A stretch of DNA of 64,000 nucleotides from Flavobacterium sp. ov086 (GTDB lineage Bacteria; Bacteroidota; Bacteroidia; Flavobacteriales; Flavobacteriaceae), in contig NZ_FZNL01000019.1 in NCBI RefSeq assembly GCF_900187965.1, positions 1 through 64,000 on the forward strand, read 5' to 3'. Below, in pieces: positions 17,081 to 26,653 of the stretch. The position numbers and the translations under genes were made by a program. The notes below the pieces were generated by a model. It was not told where the DNA came from. It was given only the letters and a program-made list of their open reading frames with translations, and searched no databases. Numbering within the stretch: the stretch's first letter is position 1; each line of letters opens with the position of its first letter.

Positions 17081-17496
17081 AGAAACTAAAATATATATTT
17101 TTAACGCTAACTTTTATAATTCTAAGCTGTAATTATAAAAAAGACAAACTAAAAATTAAGAATAACTCTACAAAAGACATCTATTACCATATAATTCTCA
17201 AATACAGAGATGAGAATACATATTATGGACCAGCTGTTGGCGGTAAAATAAAACCTAATACTTATGATTCTCCAGGTATAAGAGGTACAATTTTACATGA
17301 AATGAATAAAAATTCTTATGATAAAACTTTGTATATTGTATATTTTAATGTTAAAGATAGGGACTACGTCTATAAAAACGAAAATACTATAATATTTAAT
17401 AAAAACTTCTATGTTGATAAATATTTAATCAGAGAATTGGATAGTATGGACTGGATTATAAATTATCCTCGTGTTAATATCATTAAAAACAAATAA
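17077..17496 (+). CDS. lipoprotein, probable cognate immunity protein of the RHS tip
   Basis: Start ATG overlaps the stop of the RHS fragment (ATGA), indicating translational coupling. The 139-residue product has a lipobox (IILSC, Cys18) and a mature domain with INNSTKDIYYHI-like beta strands (KIKNNSTKDIYYHIILKY). No family was recognised. A small gene translationally coupled to an RHS C-terminal domain is almost always its immunity protein. Here the lipoprotein signal would place it in the periplasm, which fits neutralising a toxin acting in the cell envelope. Confidence 0.65.
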   Translation: MKKLKYIFLTLTFIILSCNYKKDKLKIKNNSTKDIYYHIILKYRDENTYYGPAVGGKIKPNTYDSPGIRGTILHEMNKNSYDKTLYIVYFNVKDRDYVYKNENTIIFNKNFYVDKYLIRELDSMDWIINYPRVNIIKNK

Positions 17497-17597
17497 AAAC
17501 ACTTTAAAAGCTTTTAATCTTTTACTCCGCTCTCATAAGAATTCCTTATAAGAGCTGCACAAATGTCTAAATCTTTGCTCAATTCCAAACCATAAAA

Positions 17598-17634
17598 AAA
17601 GCCTTTCAAATGAATTTCTTCATAGAAAGGCTTT
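17598..17634 (-). terminator. terminator of the GH36 gene
   Basis: A 10-bp stem (aaagcctttc at 17598-17607, gaaaggcttt at 17625-17634) is flanked by an A tract on the plus strand, which reads as a T tract downstream of the minus-strand gene. It could work in both directions. Confidence 0.8.
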
Positions 17635-17656
17635 CTTGGGTATATAACTAATTCAA

Positions 17657-19855
17657 CTATACTTCTGTAATTTCGAGAACGACGCTAGTTTCTACTTTAG
17701 ACGAAGAAACTCGTAAACCAACATTCATTAGATAATCTCCGGTGAAGGATTCGCCGGATTCTTCGAGGGTTTTCTTTGCTTCGGGCATTCCGTTTATTTC
17801 TTCGACTTTGTAGGTTTTATTAGGATCTAAACCTTGAAAACGAACCGAATTATATTGCGGATCATAAAGCGGATGAAGTGTATAAGAGAACAATACAGCC
17901 TTACTTTTTGCCTCATTTACATACATTAATACAGCGCGACTTTCGTCATAAGGCGAGATCATTCGGTACATATCTCCGTGCCAGATTACGGGACTCAATC
18001 GCTTGTAATTGGCAACTGCATCCTGGCAATATTTTAGTTCTTTTTCTTTCAGTTCTTTTACATTAATATCAAAGCCTAATTTTCCCATCATCGCTACATC
18101 GGTTTTGAATTTGATCGACTGATTTCCCCATGATGTTACGTGATTGCAAATCGCAAAAGCCGGAAAAAACTGCGAATATCCCCATTGTATAAATACTCTA
18201 TTAAAAGGATCTGTATTGTCACTTGCCCAGAATTCTGTAAAATATTTAAGGAAACCATAATCCGTTCTTCCTCCTCCACCTGCGCAAAGCATCATTGGTA
18301 AATTTGGATATTTGGTTTTAATTCGGTCCAGAACTTTATACAAACCGTTGGTATATTCAATGAATAAATGCGATTGCTGATTCTTCAAATAAGCCGAATA
18401 AGCATTGGTCATCATTCGGTTGCAATCCCATTTGAAAAACGCAACACCCGAATTTGTCTGCATAATATCGTCTACGGTTTTGAACACAAAATCCTGCACT
18501 TGTGGATTGCATAAGTCCAAAACCAATTGGGTACGATAATAACTCTCTGGTCTGTTTGGTAATTTCAAAACCCAATCCGGATGTTTTTCATACAATTGAC
18601 TTTTAGGATTTACCATTTCCGGTTCAATCCAGATTCCGAATTTAACGCCTGTTTTTTCAGCTTCCTGCATTAGGAAACCCAAACCGTTTGGCAATTTCGT
18701 TTTAGTAGCCTGCCAATCTCCAAGACCGGATTTGTCGCCGCTTCTTGGATATTTGTTTCCAAACCAACCATCATCTAATAAAAACATGTCAACTCCCAAT
18801 GTTTTTGCATCTGCAAACATGTCCGTCAATTTCTTTTCATCAAAATTGAAAAATGTAGTTTCCCAATTGTTTAATAAGGTCAAACGTGCTTTTTCTCCAT
18901 CTTTAACACCGTATTTCCTCGCCCAAGTATGTAAGTTTCTACTCGCCTGCCCTTTTCCCTGATTTGAAAAAGTATAAATAAAAGACGGTGTTGTAAATAT
19001 TTTTCCTGGTTCAAGACTATATTCTGAAGCAAATGGATTGATTCCTGAACTTATTCGGAGTGAATTTTTATTGTCTAATTCAAAAGCAAACTTAAAGTTT
19101 CCGGACCATGCAATTGTTCCCGCCACAAGTTCTCCCGAATTTTCATTGGCTTTTTCATTCAATGCTAAAAAGAAAACCGGCGTTTGGTACATATCCGTTC
19201 GAACTCCCAATTTTGAGTCTATTACTTTTGTTCCGCTGGTCAATTCGCTTTCCTGCATTCGAACTTCCTTTGCCCAATCTCCGTGAAATTGTGTCAACCA
19301 ATAATGATCAGCATCAAAATGCAGCATTGACGACGCATAATTGTACAACATAACCGGCTTCTTTTCGTGATGCACAATTTCTGTCCATTGTTCAATCACA
19401 TTTTCATTGTAAAAAGCTTTATAATGAAGCGTAACTTCAACGGGATATACCGGATCTTTTAGTTTTATAATAGTTTCAGTCGTATTAGCATCAATTTTTT
19501 CCATTTGATGACTTACATAATTTAATTCCAAAGACGGATTTCCATCATTGTGAGTCATTCGAATCGCCGATTCAAACAAATTTTCGGTTCCGTATGTTGG
19601 ATATGCCTGATGCCTTAAATTAACTAATGGATTTCCGTCGTTTATAACAAATGATTTTGTGTTTTCTTTCGAAAGTAGACTATATCCTGAAGCATTTTCC
19701 AGTTTTTTTCCTAAATACGATTGATAAAGCAAGCCATTCTTAGCTGCTTTTAGAATCAAAGCGCTACTTTGAGTTTCAATCTTAATTTCTCCATCTTGTG
19801 CATTAGCTTTACAAAACAAGGTTGTAAGCGCTAACAGAAATATTATTCTTTTCAT
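17657..19855 (-). CDS. alpha-galactosidase, GH36, secreted
   Basis: The 732-residue protein has a signal peptide (cleavage after KANAQ, residue 20), an N-terminal beta-supersandwich domain and a GH36 (beta/alpha)8 barrel. The barrel shows FLLDDGWFG (359-366), GIWIEPEMVNP (407-417), the catalytic nucleophile Asp477 in FFKWDCNR and the acid/base Asp546 in WASDNTDP. A C-terminal beta domain closes the protein. It releases terminal alpha-linked galactose from oligosaccharides in the periplasm. It faces the susC-susD operon across a 1.66-kb gap, and its upstream region shares an operator-like motif with that operon. Confidence 0.95.
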   Translation of the reverse strand: MKRIIFLLALTTLFCKANAQDGEIKIETQSSALILKAAKNGLLYQSYLGKKLENASGYSLLSKENTKSFVINDGNPLVNLRHQAYPTYGTENLFESAIRMTHNDGNPSLELNYVSHQMEKIDANTTETIIKLKDPVYPVEVTLHYKAFYNENVIEQWTEIVHHEKKPVMLYNYASSMLHFDADHYWLTQFHGDWAKEVRMQESELTSGTKVIDSKLGVRTDMYQTPVFFLALNEKANENSGELVAGTIAWSGNFKFAFELDNKNSLRISSGINPFASEYSLEPGKIFTTPSFIYTFSNQGKGQASRNLHTWARKYGVKDGEKARLTLLNNWETTFFNFDEKKLTDMFADAKTLGVDMFLLDDGWFGNKYPRSGDKSGLGDWQATKTKLPNGLGFLMQEAEKTGVKFGIWIEPEMVNPKSQLYEKHPDWVLKLPNRPESYYRTQLVLDLCNPQVQDFVFKTVDDIMQTNSGVAFFKWDCNRMMTNAYSAYLKNQQSHLFIEYTNGLYKVLDRIKTKYPNLPMMLCAGGGGRTDYGFLKYFTEFWASDNTDPFNRVFIQWGYSQFFPAFAICNHVTSWGNQSIKFKTDVAMMGKLGFDINVKELKEKELKYCQDAVANYKRLSPVIWHGDMYRMISPYDESRAVLMYVNEAKSKAVLFSYTLHPLYDPQYNSVRFQGLDPNKTYKVEEINGMPEAKKTLEESGESFTGDYLMNVGLRVSSSKVETSVVLEITEV

Positions 19856-20143
19856 AAAAATTAGTTAGTAATAGTAAAGTGGTTGTTTCGTATTTGTAGT
19901 TTGTAAAATTTCTTTGGTATTAAAAAATCTTTTCTAAGTTAGAAATAGCTGATTTCCGTTTATCTAATTTAAAATTGGGGCTTACAATTGTATTTTAATA
20001 TCTTTTGCCTAACGTTTAACAATCAATCCGCGACGATGAAAGTTAAGATTCGTACAAAATAATTTGAGCTATTATATTGTAGAATTCATAATAAAATGCA
20101 GAATATTTTCTATTTCTACTGTTTACTTATGAAAAATGAAATC

Positions 20144-20190
20144 CAAAAATATGACAATCCAATTTTTATTCATACCAGTCCCTACCGGTT
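20144..20190 (-). promoter_or_regulatory. operator and -7 box for the GH36 gene
   Basis: Read on the minus strand, a double direct repeat ACCGGTA-GGG-ACTGGTATG (20189 to 20171) is followed by TATTTTTG (20151 to 20144), an exact TAnnTTTG match. The first repeat lies 38 nt from the box, against 39 nt in the susC promoter, and the repeats are 10 nt apart in both. Confidence 0.5.
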
Positions 20191-20360
20191 TATTTTTTTA
20201 TACTTTGAAAAAACACTAATTATTACAATCATAATTTGCGTTTAAAACAATGTAGAAATACCAAAATGAAGATCCCCTTTTTATACACTTTTAAAAGCAA
20301 TTGATCAAAAAACGGAACCGAAAAAAGCAATAAAAATATTCGGTTAAAACAAAATCTTCA

Positions 20361-20932
20361 ATGTCATTTTCTGTATTTCAAAATCAGTTATTAGGAGTTT
20401 ATAAAGATTCAAAAATAAAAGAAAAATTATTTGGGCTCGTCCTTAATAAAAGCTATTGCATAAAAAGTTTGAAAGACATTAAAAAAATAAAAACTTCGTA
20501 GTATTTAATAAATTAAAAACGCAAAAAAAGAATATCAATAAATCATTAAAAAAAAGCATTTCTAAAAATGTTTAAATGGCATTTTTACCTCATCATTTTA
20601 ATTCGGAAATATTCTGAAAAATACTATTCAAAAATTAGGGTAATTAATCTCCACAGAAAATAATCTCCAAAATTTTATCCAATCTTAAATTGGTTATAAA
20701 AAACCCTACCAGTGAATGTTATTTTAATATTTAATCAAAAAAAATCGTCCTTTCAGAAAATAATAAAGGTGTTTTTTACACTTTATTCGATGAAATACAA
20801 TTTAATTCTCAATATGTATATCTCAAAAAGTTGTATGTAAAAATCGTTTTCGTGATTAGTATATTTATCAAAATAACTGTGTTTCTTATGATTTTGATAT
20901 TTTATTATCTAAAAAACCAAAAACGGAGTTAA
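20361..20932 (+). pseudogene. possible remnant of a membrane-anchored regulator
   Basis: Two open stretches with coding-like composition lie between the divergent promoters. 20361-20501 encodes 46 residues (FQNQLLGVYKDSKIKEKLF within it). 20735-20932 encodes 65 residues with no start codon, ending in a hydrophobic segment FVISIFIKITVFLMILIFYY and then KNQKRS. TPR-like sequence followed by a membrane helix and a basic stretch is the plan of flavobacterial LuxR-type membrane regulators. The link is weak and chance open frames in AT-rich DNA cannot be excluded. Confidence 0.25.
20704..20713 (-). promoter_or_regulatory. ACTGGTAGGG motif, isolated site
   Basis: On the minus strand this reads ACTGGTAGGG, one unit of the motif found in front of GH36 and susC. 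Confidence 0.3.
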
Positions 20933-20984
20933 ACCGAAGTTAATTTAAGCAAGCTTACTCTTACAGATCAATATCATTTCGTGA

Positions 20985-20994
20985 CTGGTATGGT
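20985..20994 (+). promoter_or_regulatory. ACTGGTATGG motif, isolated site
   Basis: Identical over 10 nt to the second unit of the susC operator (21341-21350). Confidence 0.35.
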
Positions 20995-21330
20995 TTTTAA
21001 ATTCAAATTCCCGGAAATGAAAACAAAATTTCTGCAAAAATTAATTTTGATACTATATTATCCACTTGTAAAATTTTAAAAAATCACTCTTTTTTAATCA
21101 AAAAAATAAAGGCAAAAATTCACGAAATACTATTCTGAGTTCTATTAAGCAATAAATCTGATCTTTTTGTCTCTTCAATTTACATTTAGATGTTTTTAAT
21201 TACTCCAAAAATATCAGAAAAATACAATCTTATAGTCAGTTTTACAATATGTAAATTATATTCATATATTATCCACTTTATTTTTAATATTAATTTATTT
21301 TAGGCTAATTTTTTAAACATATCTCAAAAA

Positions 21331-21377
21331 ACTGGTAGGCACTGGTATGGGACTAGTATAGAACATTTATACTTTTG
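21331..21377 (+). promoter_or_regulatory. triple direct-repeat operator and -7 box of the susC operon
   Basis: ACTGGTA at 21331 and 21341 and ACTAGTA at 21352 are spaced by one helical turn. They are followed by TACTTTTG (21370-21377), an exact -7 consensus. The repeats cover the place where a -33 element would be, so a bound protein would act directly on the promoter. The leader to the ATG is about 135 nt. Confidence 0.6.
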
Positions 21378-21515
21378 AATCTCACATTTATCTCTTCTTC
21401 ATAAACGATCTGCAAGTACTCCATGCATTTCTATTTGCTTTCTCTAAATGAGGGCGAGGGATAAAATGGGAGAAACTAGAGAATAAATTACTAACCAAAA
21501 ACCATTATTTAGAAA

Positions 21516-24500
21516 ATGAAATTATTAACCAAAGACAAACCAATAACCGATTGGCTTAATGCCGAAATCTGGAATGTTACCAAATTAACATCCGGACTTC
21601 TATTGGCTATGACCTTACAAGTTTCTGCCGCGACAGAAACTAAAGACAGCAAATTTTTCTTGAAGTTAAGTAACACTCCTATCACGGGGAGCAATGTAAC
21701 AAGTACAAATTTGTCTATAACTGAGCTTACAAAAACAACAGGTGCAAGTATTTTATTTGCAGAGCAAAAAACGATTAAAGGTAAAGTAACGGGAACTAAA
21801 GGAGAACCGCTTCCTGGGGTGAATATCGTTATCAAAGGAACAAAAGTTGGCGTTACTACTGACTTCGATGGTAATTTTACAATCGACGTTCCAGACGGAA
21901 ATAGTATTCTTGTTGTTTCATTTACAGGTTTTGTAACTAAGGAGGTTTCGGCTGCTAATGCGTCAGTTATTCAGCTTGAAGAACAAAATCAAACCTTAAA
22001 CGAAGTTGTTGTTGTAGGATATGGTACTCAGAAAAAAGGTTCTACAACAGGAGCAATTGCGTCTGTTAAAGGTACTGTGCTAACAACGAATGCTTCTGCA
22101 AACGTTTCAAACGCTATTGCCGGGCGTATGTCTGGGGTAATTGCCAATAACCGTTCCGGAAGACCTGGTGATGATAGCTCGAGCCTTTTAATTAGGGGAT
22201 TTAACTCTTTTGGAGGCGGCACAAGTCCTCTTGTAGTTGTAGATGGTATTCCGGATCGTGATTTAAACAGGATCAATCCCGATGATATTGAATCGGTTAC
22301 GGTTTTGAAAGATGCATCGGCGGCAATTTATGGGGTTCGATCTGCAAATGGAGTAATCTTGGTTACTACCAAAAGAGGAAAAGTTGGTAAGCCAACAATC
22401 AAAGTTGATGGATCTTACGGAATTCAGCAATTAACAAGAATGGACGAAAAAGTCAATTCATGGCAATACATGACGTATTACAATGAACTAAATGCCCACA
22501 AAGGAATGTCGCTTCCATACACTCAGTCTGATATTGATAAATACAAAGCCGGAAATGACCCTAATTACACCAGTACAAACTGGCTTAAAGAAGTCTATAG
22601 AAAAGATGCACCGCAATCTACTGTTTCTATGTCGGTAAATGGTGGTACTGAACAAGTGAAATATTTCTTTTCAGGTCAGTATTTAAATCAGGAAAGTAAT
22701 CTTAGAAATAGCGATGAACGATACAGGCAGTTCAATCTTAGATCGAATATTGATGTTAATATTTCGTCTAATTTCAAAGTAAACCTTGATATTGGTGTTC
22801 GCAGAGAAGACAGGGATTACCCGGCAGTAAGTATAACCAGTATTATGCATGAAACGGTGAGTATGTATCCTTTTATTCCGGCATATTGGAAAAATGGTTC
22901 TCCATCTTCAGGAATTGCAAACGGAAGAAACCCTATTTTAATGTCTTCTTCGGCTGCTGGTTATGACAAGGTTTTGAACTTAATCGTAAATCCAAAAATA
23001 GGATTCGAACTAAAATTACCAAAAATTACGCAAGGCTTGTCTTTAAGCGGATACGGTGCATTTGATTATAATGTTCGCAGTGAAAAGAAATTCACTAAAC
23101 CATGGGATGCTTATTCTTATGATAAAGTAAATGACAGTTATAATAACGTAAAAAACAGTACAAGTATAACAAGTGTTTTGCAAAACGAGCAAATTACCAA
23201 TCAAAATACGTACTTCTTAAAATTAGCTTACGATCGTAAATTTAACAAACATTCCTTTAATGCTTTTGTTGGTTATGAACAAACTACAACAGACAAAACA
23301 GAAACGATTGCTTATAGAAGAGATTTACTGAGCGATAAATTAGATCAGATTTTTACCGGAAGCACTAAAGGGCAAAATGCAAGTGGCAGCGCTTATCAGG
23401 ACGGAAGAGAAAGTTACTTAGGAAGAGTCGCTTACAACTTTGATAACAAATATTTTGCTGAAGTTTCTGCTCGCTACAACGGATCATTCAATTTTCCTTC
23501 TGCTACGCGTTGGGGGTTATTTCCTTCAATATCCGGAGGTTGGAAAATATCTGAGGAAAACTTTTTCAAAAATAACATCAAAGCAATTGATCAGCTTAAA
23601 ATAAGAGCTTCATGGGGGAAAATGGGGAATGATGACATGAGAGAAACAATCGACGGAAAGATAATTCTAAACCAATACCTTTTCCTTACAAGATACCAAT
23701 TAATGACAGATCAACAGCTTTACAGCTATTTTGGTTCAGATTACATATTAAACAACAGTATTTATCTTTCTGCTTCTCCAAACCCTAATATTACCTGGGA
23801 AATTCAGGATTCTAAAAATATAGGATTTGATTTTGCATTTCTAAACAACAAATTGACAGCAACTTTTGACTATTTCAGTAATAAAAGATCTGATATTTTA
23901 ACGGCAAGAAATGCATCTGTGCCTTTATATACAGGATTAGCGCTTCCTAAAGAAAATATTGGTGAAACGGTTAACAGAGGTACTGACTGGTCTGTAAATT
24001 ATGCTGATATGACACATCAATTTAAATACAGCATTGGTTTTAATCTTACCTACGCTCAAAGTAAAGTTTTGTTTCGTGACGAAGCTCCTAATATTCCTCA
24101 ATGGCAAAAATCAACCGGAAAAGCTATCGATTCCTGGTTAGTGTATCAAACAAATGGTATTTACCGTACACAGGCAGATGTTGATAATTCGGCTCATTTT
24201 GAAGGAGCAAAACCTGGAGATTTATGGGTAAAAGATACAGACGGTGATGGTAGTATAACTACTAATGATCAGGTTAGAATTCCAGAATCGGTTACGCCAA
24301 AAATTGCTTACGGTATTCCGATAAGAGCCGAGTACAGAGGATTCTCTATCGACATGCTTTGGACAGGACAATCAAAAGCAAAACAAATGATTCTTCCGCA
24401 AGCACAAGGAGCAATTGTAGCACCACCAACATGGTTGTACAACGACAGATATACTGCAGATAATCCTAATTCTAAATATCCTGTAGCATTCAATGATTCA

Positions 24501-24767
24501 GATAATAGAAACAATATTCCGGCTGACTTCTGGTTAAGAGACGCTTCTTTCTTTAGATTAAAATCATTGGAAGTATCTTATGTTTTACCTGAAGAATCAC
24601 TTTCAAGATTTGGAGTATCAAACGTGAGGTTTTATGCCGGAGGAACAAACTTATTCTCTATCGACCACATGAAAAAGTACAACCTTGATCCTGAAACAGA
24701 CAATAAAACAGGAGTAAATTATCCGCAAACTCGTATTTACAGAATAGGTGTAAGTATTCAATTATAA
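21516..24767 (+). CDS. SusC/RagA-family TonB-linked outer membrane protein
   Basis: A 1083-residue TonB-dependent transporter of the SusC type. A long N-terminal region with signal peptide (hydrophobic core about 27-37, end VSAA) leads to a carboxypeptidase-like regulatory domain (KGKVTGTKGEPLPGVNIVIKG). Next come a TonB-box-like segment (LNEVVVVGYG) and a plug domain (SPLVVVDGIPD; IESVTVLKDASAAIYG). A 22-strand barrel then ends in RIYRIGVSIQL. It would import oligosaccharides bound by the SusD partner. A brief STN-like stretch precedes the regulatory domain, but most of an STN domain is missing. Confidence 0.95.
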   Translation: MKLLTKDKPITDWLNAEIWNVTKLTSGLLLAMTLQVSAATETKDSKFFLKLSNTPITGSNVTSTNLSITELTKTTGASILFAEQKTIKGKVTGTKGEPLPGVNIVIKGTKVGVTTDFDGNFTIDVPDGNSILVVSFTGFVTKEVSAANASVIQLEEQNQTLNEVVVVGYGTQKKGSTTGAIASVKGTVLTTNASANVSNAIAGRMSGVIANNRSGRPGDDSSSLLIRGFNSFGGGTSPLVVVDGIPDRDLNRINPDDIESVTVLKDASAAIYGVRSANGVILVTTKRGKVGKPTIKVDGSYGIQQLTRMDEKVNSWQYMTYYNELNAHKGMSLPYTQSDIDKYKAGNDPNYTSTNWLKEVYRKDAPQSTVSMSVNGGTEQVKYFFSGQYLNQESNLRNSDERYRQFNLRSNIDVNISSNFKVNLDIGVRREDRDYPAVSITSIMHETVSMYPFIPAYWKNGSPSSGIANGRNPILMSSSAAGYDKVLNLIVNPKIGFELKLPKITQGLSLSGYGAFDYNVRSEKKFTKPWDAYSYDKVNDSYNNVKNSTSITSVLQNEQITNQNTYFLKLAYDRKFNKHSFNAFVGYEQTTTDKTETIAYRRDLLSDKLDQIFTGSTKGQNASGSAYQDGRESYLGRVAYNFDNKYFAEVSARYNGSFNFPSATRWGLFPSISGGWKISEENFFKNNIKAIDQLKIRASWGKMGNDDMRETIDGKIILNQYLFLTRYQLMTDQQLYSYFGSDYILNNSIYLSASPNPNITWEIQDSKNIGFDFAFLNNKLTATFDYFSNKRSDILTARNASVPLYTGLALPKENIGETVNRGTDWSVNYADMTHQFKYSIGFNLTYAQSKVLFRDEAPNIPQWQKSTGKAIDSWLVYQTNGIYRTQADVDNSAHFEGAKPGDLWVKDTDGDGSITTNDQVRIPESVTPKIAYGIPIRAEYRGFSIDMLWTGQSKAKQMILPQAQGAIVAPPTWLYNDRYTADNPNSKYPVAFNDSDNRNNIPADFWLRDASFFRLKSLEVSYVLPEESLSRFGVSNVRFYAGGTNLFSIDHMKKYNLDPETDNKTGVNYPQTRIYRIGVSIQL

Positions 24768-24796
24768 TATCTTAACAAAAAAACAAAGATCAGGTT

Positions 24797-26488
24797 ATGA
24801 AAAATCATAGAAACAATAAACTAATAAAAAAGATGGCATTCCTCCTTGCCTCTTTCATCACAATTATATCTTTTACTTCCTGTAGCGAAGATCCTCTGGA
24901 CAAAGTTCCTTTGGATTCTTATACAGATGCATCAGTATGGACCGACTTGAAACTTGCTGAAGCTTTCGCAAATAATCTTTATACCGTATTACCCAGCACA
25001 CAGCACAACTGGAATGACAGAACAAATAGAAGCTGGATCTTGTCTACGGCATGCGATGAAGCTTTTAATAATTTTAATGATTATGATATTTGGAACCTAA
25101 ATTCAGGAGCTTTAACTCCGGACAATGCAGGAAATTTTGATGTCTGGAAACCTACTTATGCTACGATTCAAAATTGCAATATATTTTTATCCAGAATCGA
25201 CGGAGTTCCGGGAGATGAAGCCACCCGCAGCAGATTAAAAGGCGAAGTGACATTTTTAAGAGCTTATGCTTATTTTAAATTAACAAGCGATTACGGAGGA
25301 GTTCCTTTAATTACTACACCGTTTGACCTGAACAGTAATTTTAAAGTGGATCGTAGCACGTATGATCAATGTGTTGATTTTATCGTAACAGAATTAGACA
25401 AATCAGCTGAGTTATTACCACTAACAACTTCCAGCCTTGGAAGAATTACAAAAGGTGCTGCGCTTGCCATCAAATCAAGAGTATTGCTTTATGCAGCAAG
25501 TCCACAATGGAATACTTCTAATGATATCAATAAATGGAAAAAAGCTTCTGATGCTGCAAAAGCCGTTATTGATTTGAATATTTATCAGCTTTATGATAAA
25601 AAATATGAAGATCTTTTTACGACTAATAATTCAGAAATTATTTGTTCCAGATTGTCCAGTAAAGATCCGCAATGGAGTGCTTTTAATGGTGTAGAAATGT
25701 TCAATTCGCCAAGCGGTTTTCACGGTTGGGCAAATTTTGCGCCAAGTCAAAGTCACATCGATGCTTACGGAACGGCAGACGGAAAAGATATTACAGATCC
25801 ATCATCTGGATATAATCCTAAAAAACCATATGTAAACAGAGATCCACGTTTTTACAAAAATATAGTATACGACGGGCGTGCTTACGGAAAACCTGAGTTT
25901 TGCCAGGATCGTTATGATGCAGGAAGTTCCAATAAAGCTGAGTTTTATGAAGGCGGATTAGATTCTCCACAAGGATGGGATACGTGGAATGCCAGTAAAA
26001 CACGTTACACTTTCCGTAAATATTGTGATACAACCTACAATTACAACAGCGAAACGCAAACCAATAAAGCATGGATTATTTCTCGCTTGGGCGAAATTTA
26101 TCTTAACTATGCCGAAGCACAATTTAAACTTGGTAATGAAGGTACAGCAATTCAATATTTGAATTTAATCAGACAACGTGCAGGAATAACAGTTCCGTTA
26201 GCAGGTTTGACAGGAACTGCATTAGAAAATAAAATCCGTAATGAAAGACAAGTTGAATTATGTCTGGAAGGATTCCGTTATTACGATGTACGCCGTTGGA
26301 AAATTGCTGAAGAAACCGAGAATAAACCTTTGATGGGAGTGGTTATTACCAAAAATGGTGACGGATCAAAAACCTATACCTATACCAAAGTTCAGGATAG
26401 AATTTTCAAACCTCAACATTATTTATTGCCTATTCCGAGAGATGAAACTAATAGAACAAGTTTAGTTCAAAACCCGGGTTATAATTAA
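24797..26488 (+). CDS. SusD/RagB-family glycan-binding lipoprotein
   Basis: A 563-residue SusD homologue that follows susC after 29 nt. The lipobox SFTSC (Cys29) anchors it at the cell surface. The N-terminal SusD-like region contains FLRAYAYFKLTSDYGGVPLI, and the C-terminal part has RLGEIYLNYAEAQFKLGN, IRQRAG, IRNERQVELCLEGFRYYDVRRW and YLLPIPRDE, all signatures of the family. It forms a lid over the SusC barrel and selects the glycan. The ligand cannot be read from sequence. Confidence 0.95.
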   Translation: MKNHRNNKLIKKMAFLLASFITIISFTSCSEDPLDKVPLDSYTDASVWTDLKLAEAFANNLYTVLPSTQHNWNDRTNRSWILSTACDEAFNNFNDYDIWNLNSGALTPDNAGNFDVWKPTYATIQNCNIFLSRIDGVPGDEATRSRLKGEVTFLRAYAYFKLTSDYGGVPLITTPFDLNSNFKVDRSTYDQCVDFIVTELDKSAELLPLTTSSLGRITKGAALAIKSRVLLYAASPQWNTSNDINKWKKASDAAKAVIDLNIYQLYDKKYEDLFTTNNSEIICSRLSSKDPQWSAFNGVEMFNSPSGFHGWANFAPSQSHIDAYGTADGKDITDPSSGYNPKKPYVNRDPRFYKNIVYDGRAYGKPEFCQDRYDAGSSNKAEFYEGGLDSPQGWDTWNASKTRYTFRKYCDTTYNYNSETQTNKAWIISRLGEIYLNYAEAQFKLGNEGTAIQYLNLIRQRAGITVPLAGLTGTALENKIRNERQVELCLEGFRYYDVRRWKIAEETENKPLMGVVITKNGDGSKTYTYTKVQDRIFKPQHYLLPIPRDETNRTSLVQNPGYN

Positions 26489-26548
26489 AATTAACCTTTC
26501 TGCTTTTTGCCCCAATCTTAAAGTATTACTTTAAAAATCTACTAAAAC

Positions 26549-26582
26549 AGCAAACCTGCCATATTAATTGTGTGGGTTTGCT
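26549..26582 (+). terminator. hairpin after susD
   Basis: An 8-bp stem (agcaaacc with ggtttgct) closes an 18-nt loop and is followed by a T-rich tract. It could reduce transcription of the hydrolases relative to susCD. Confidence 0.6.
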
Positions 26583-26653
26583 TTTAAAATTTTAGTTACA
26601 ATCTTAAATAGAATACGAACTAAAAAACCTATTCATAAATAGAAAATAGCTGC

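Larger units (their letters stand above)
19856..21515. other. 1.66-kb regulatory gap between GH36 and susC
   Basis: Unusually long, very AT-rich intergenic region. It holds four places with an ACTGGTA-type motif (20171-20190, 20704-20713, 20985-20994, 21331-21358), two candidate divergent promoters and two short open stretches that may be remnants of a regulatory gene. No intact gene was found. Confidence 0.6.
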
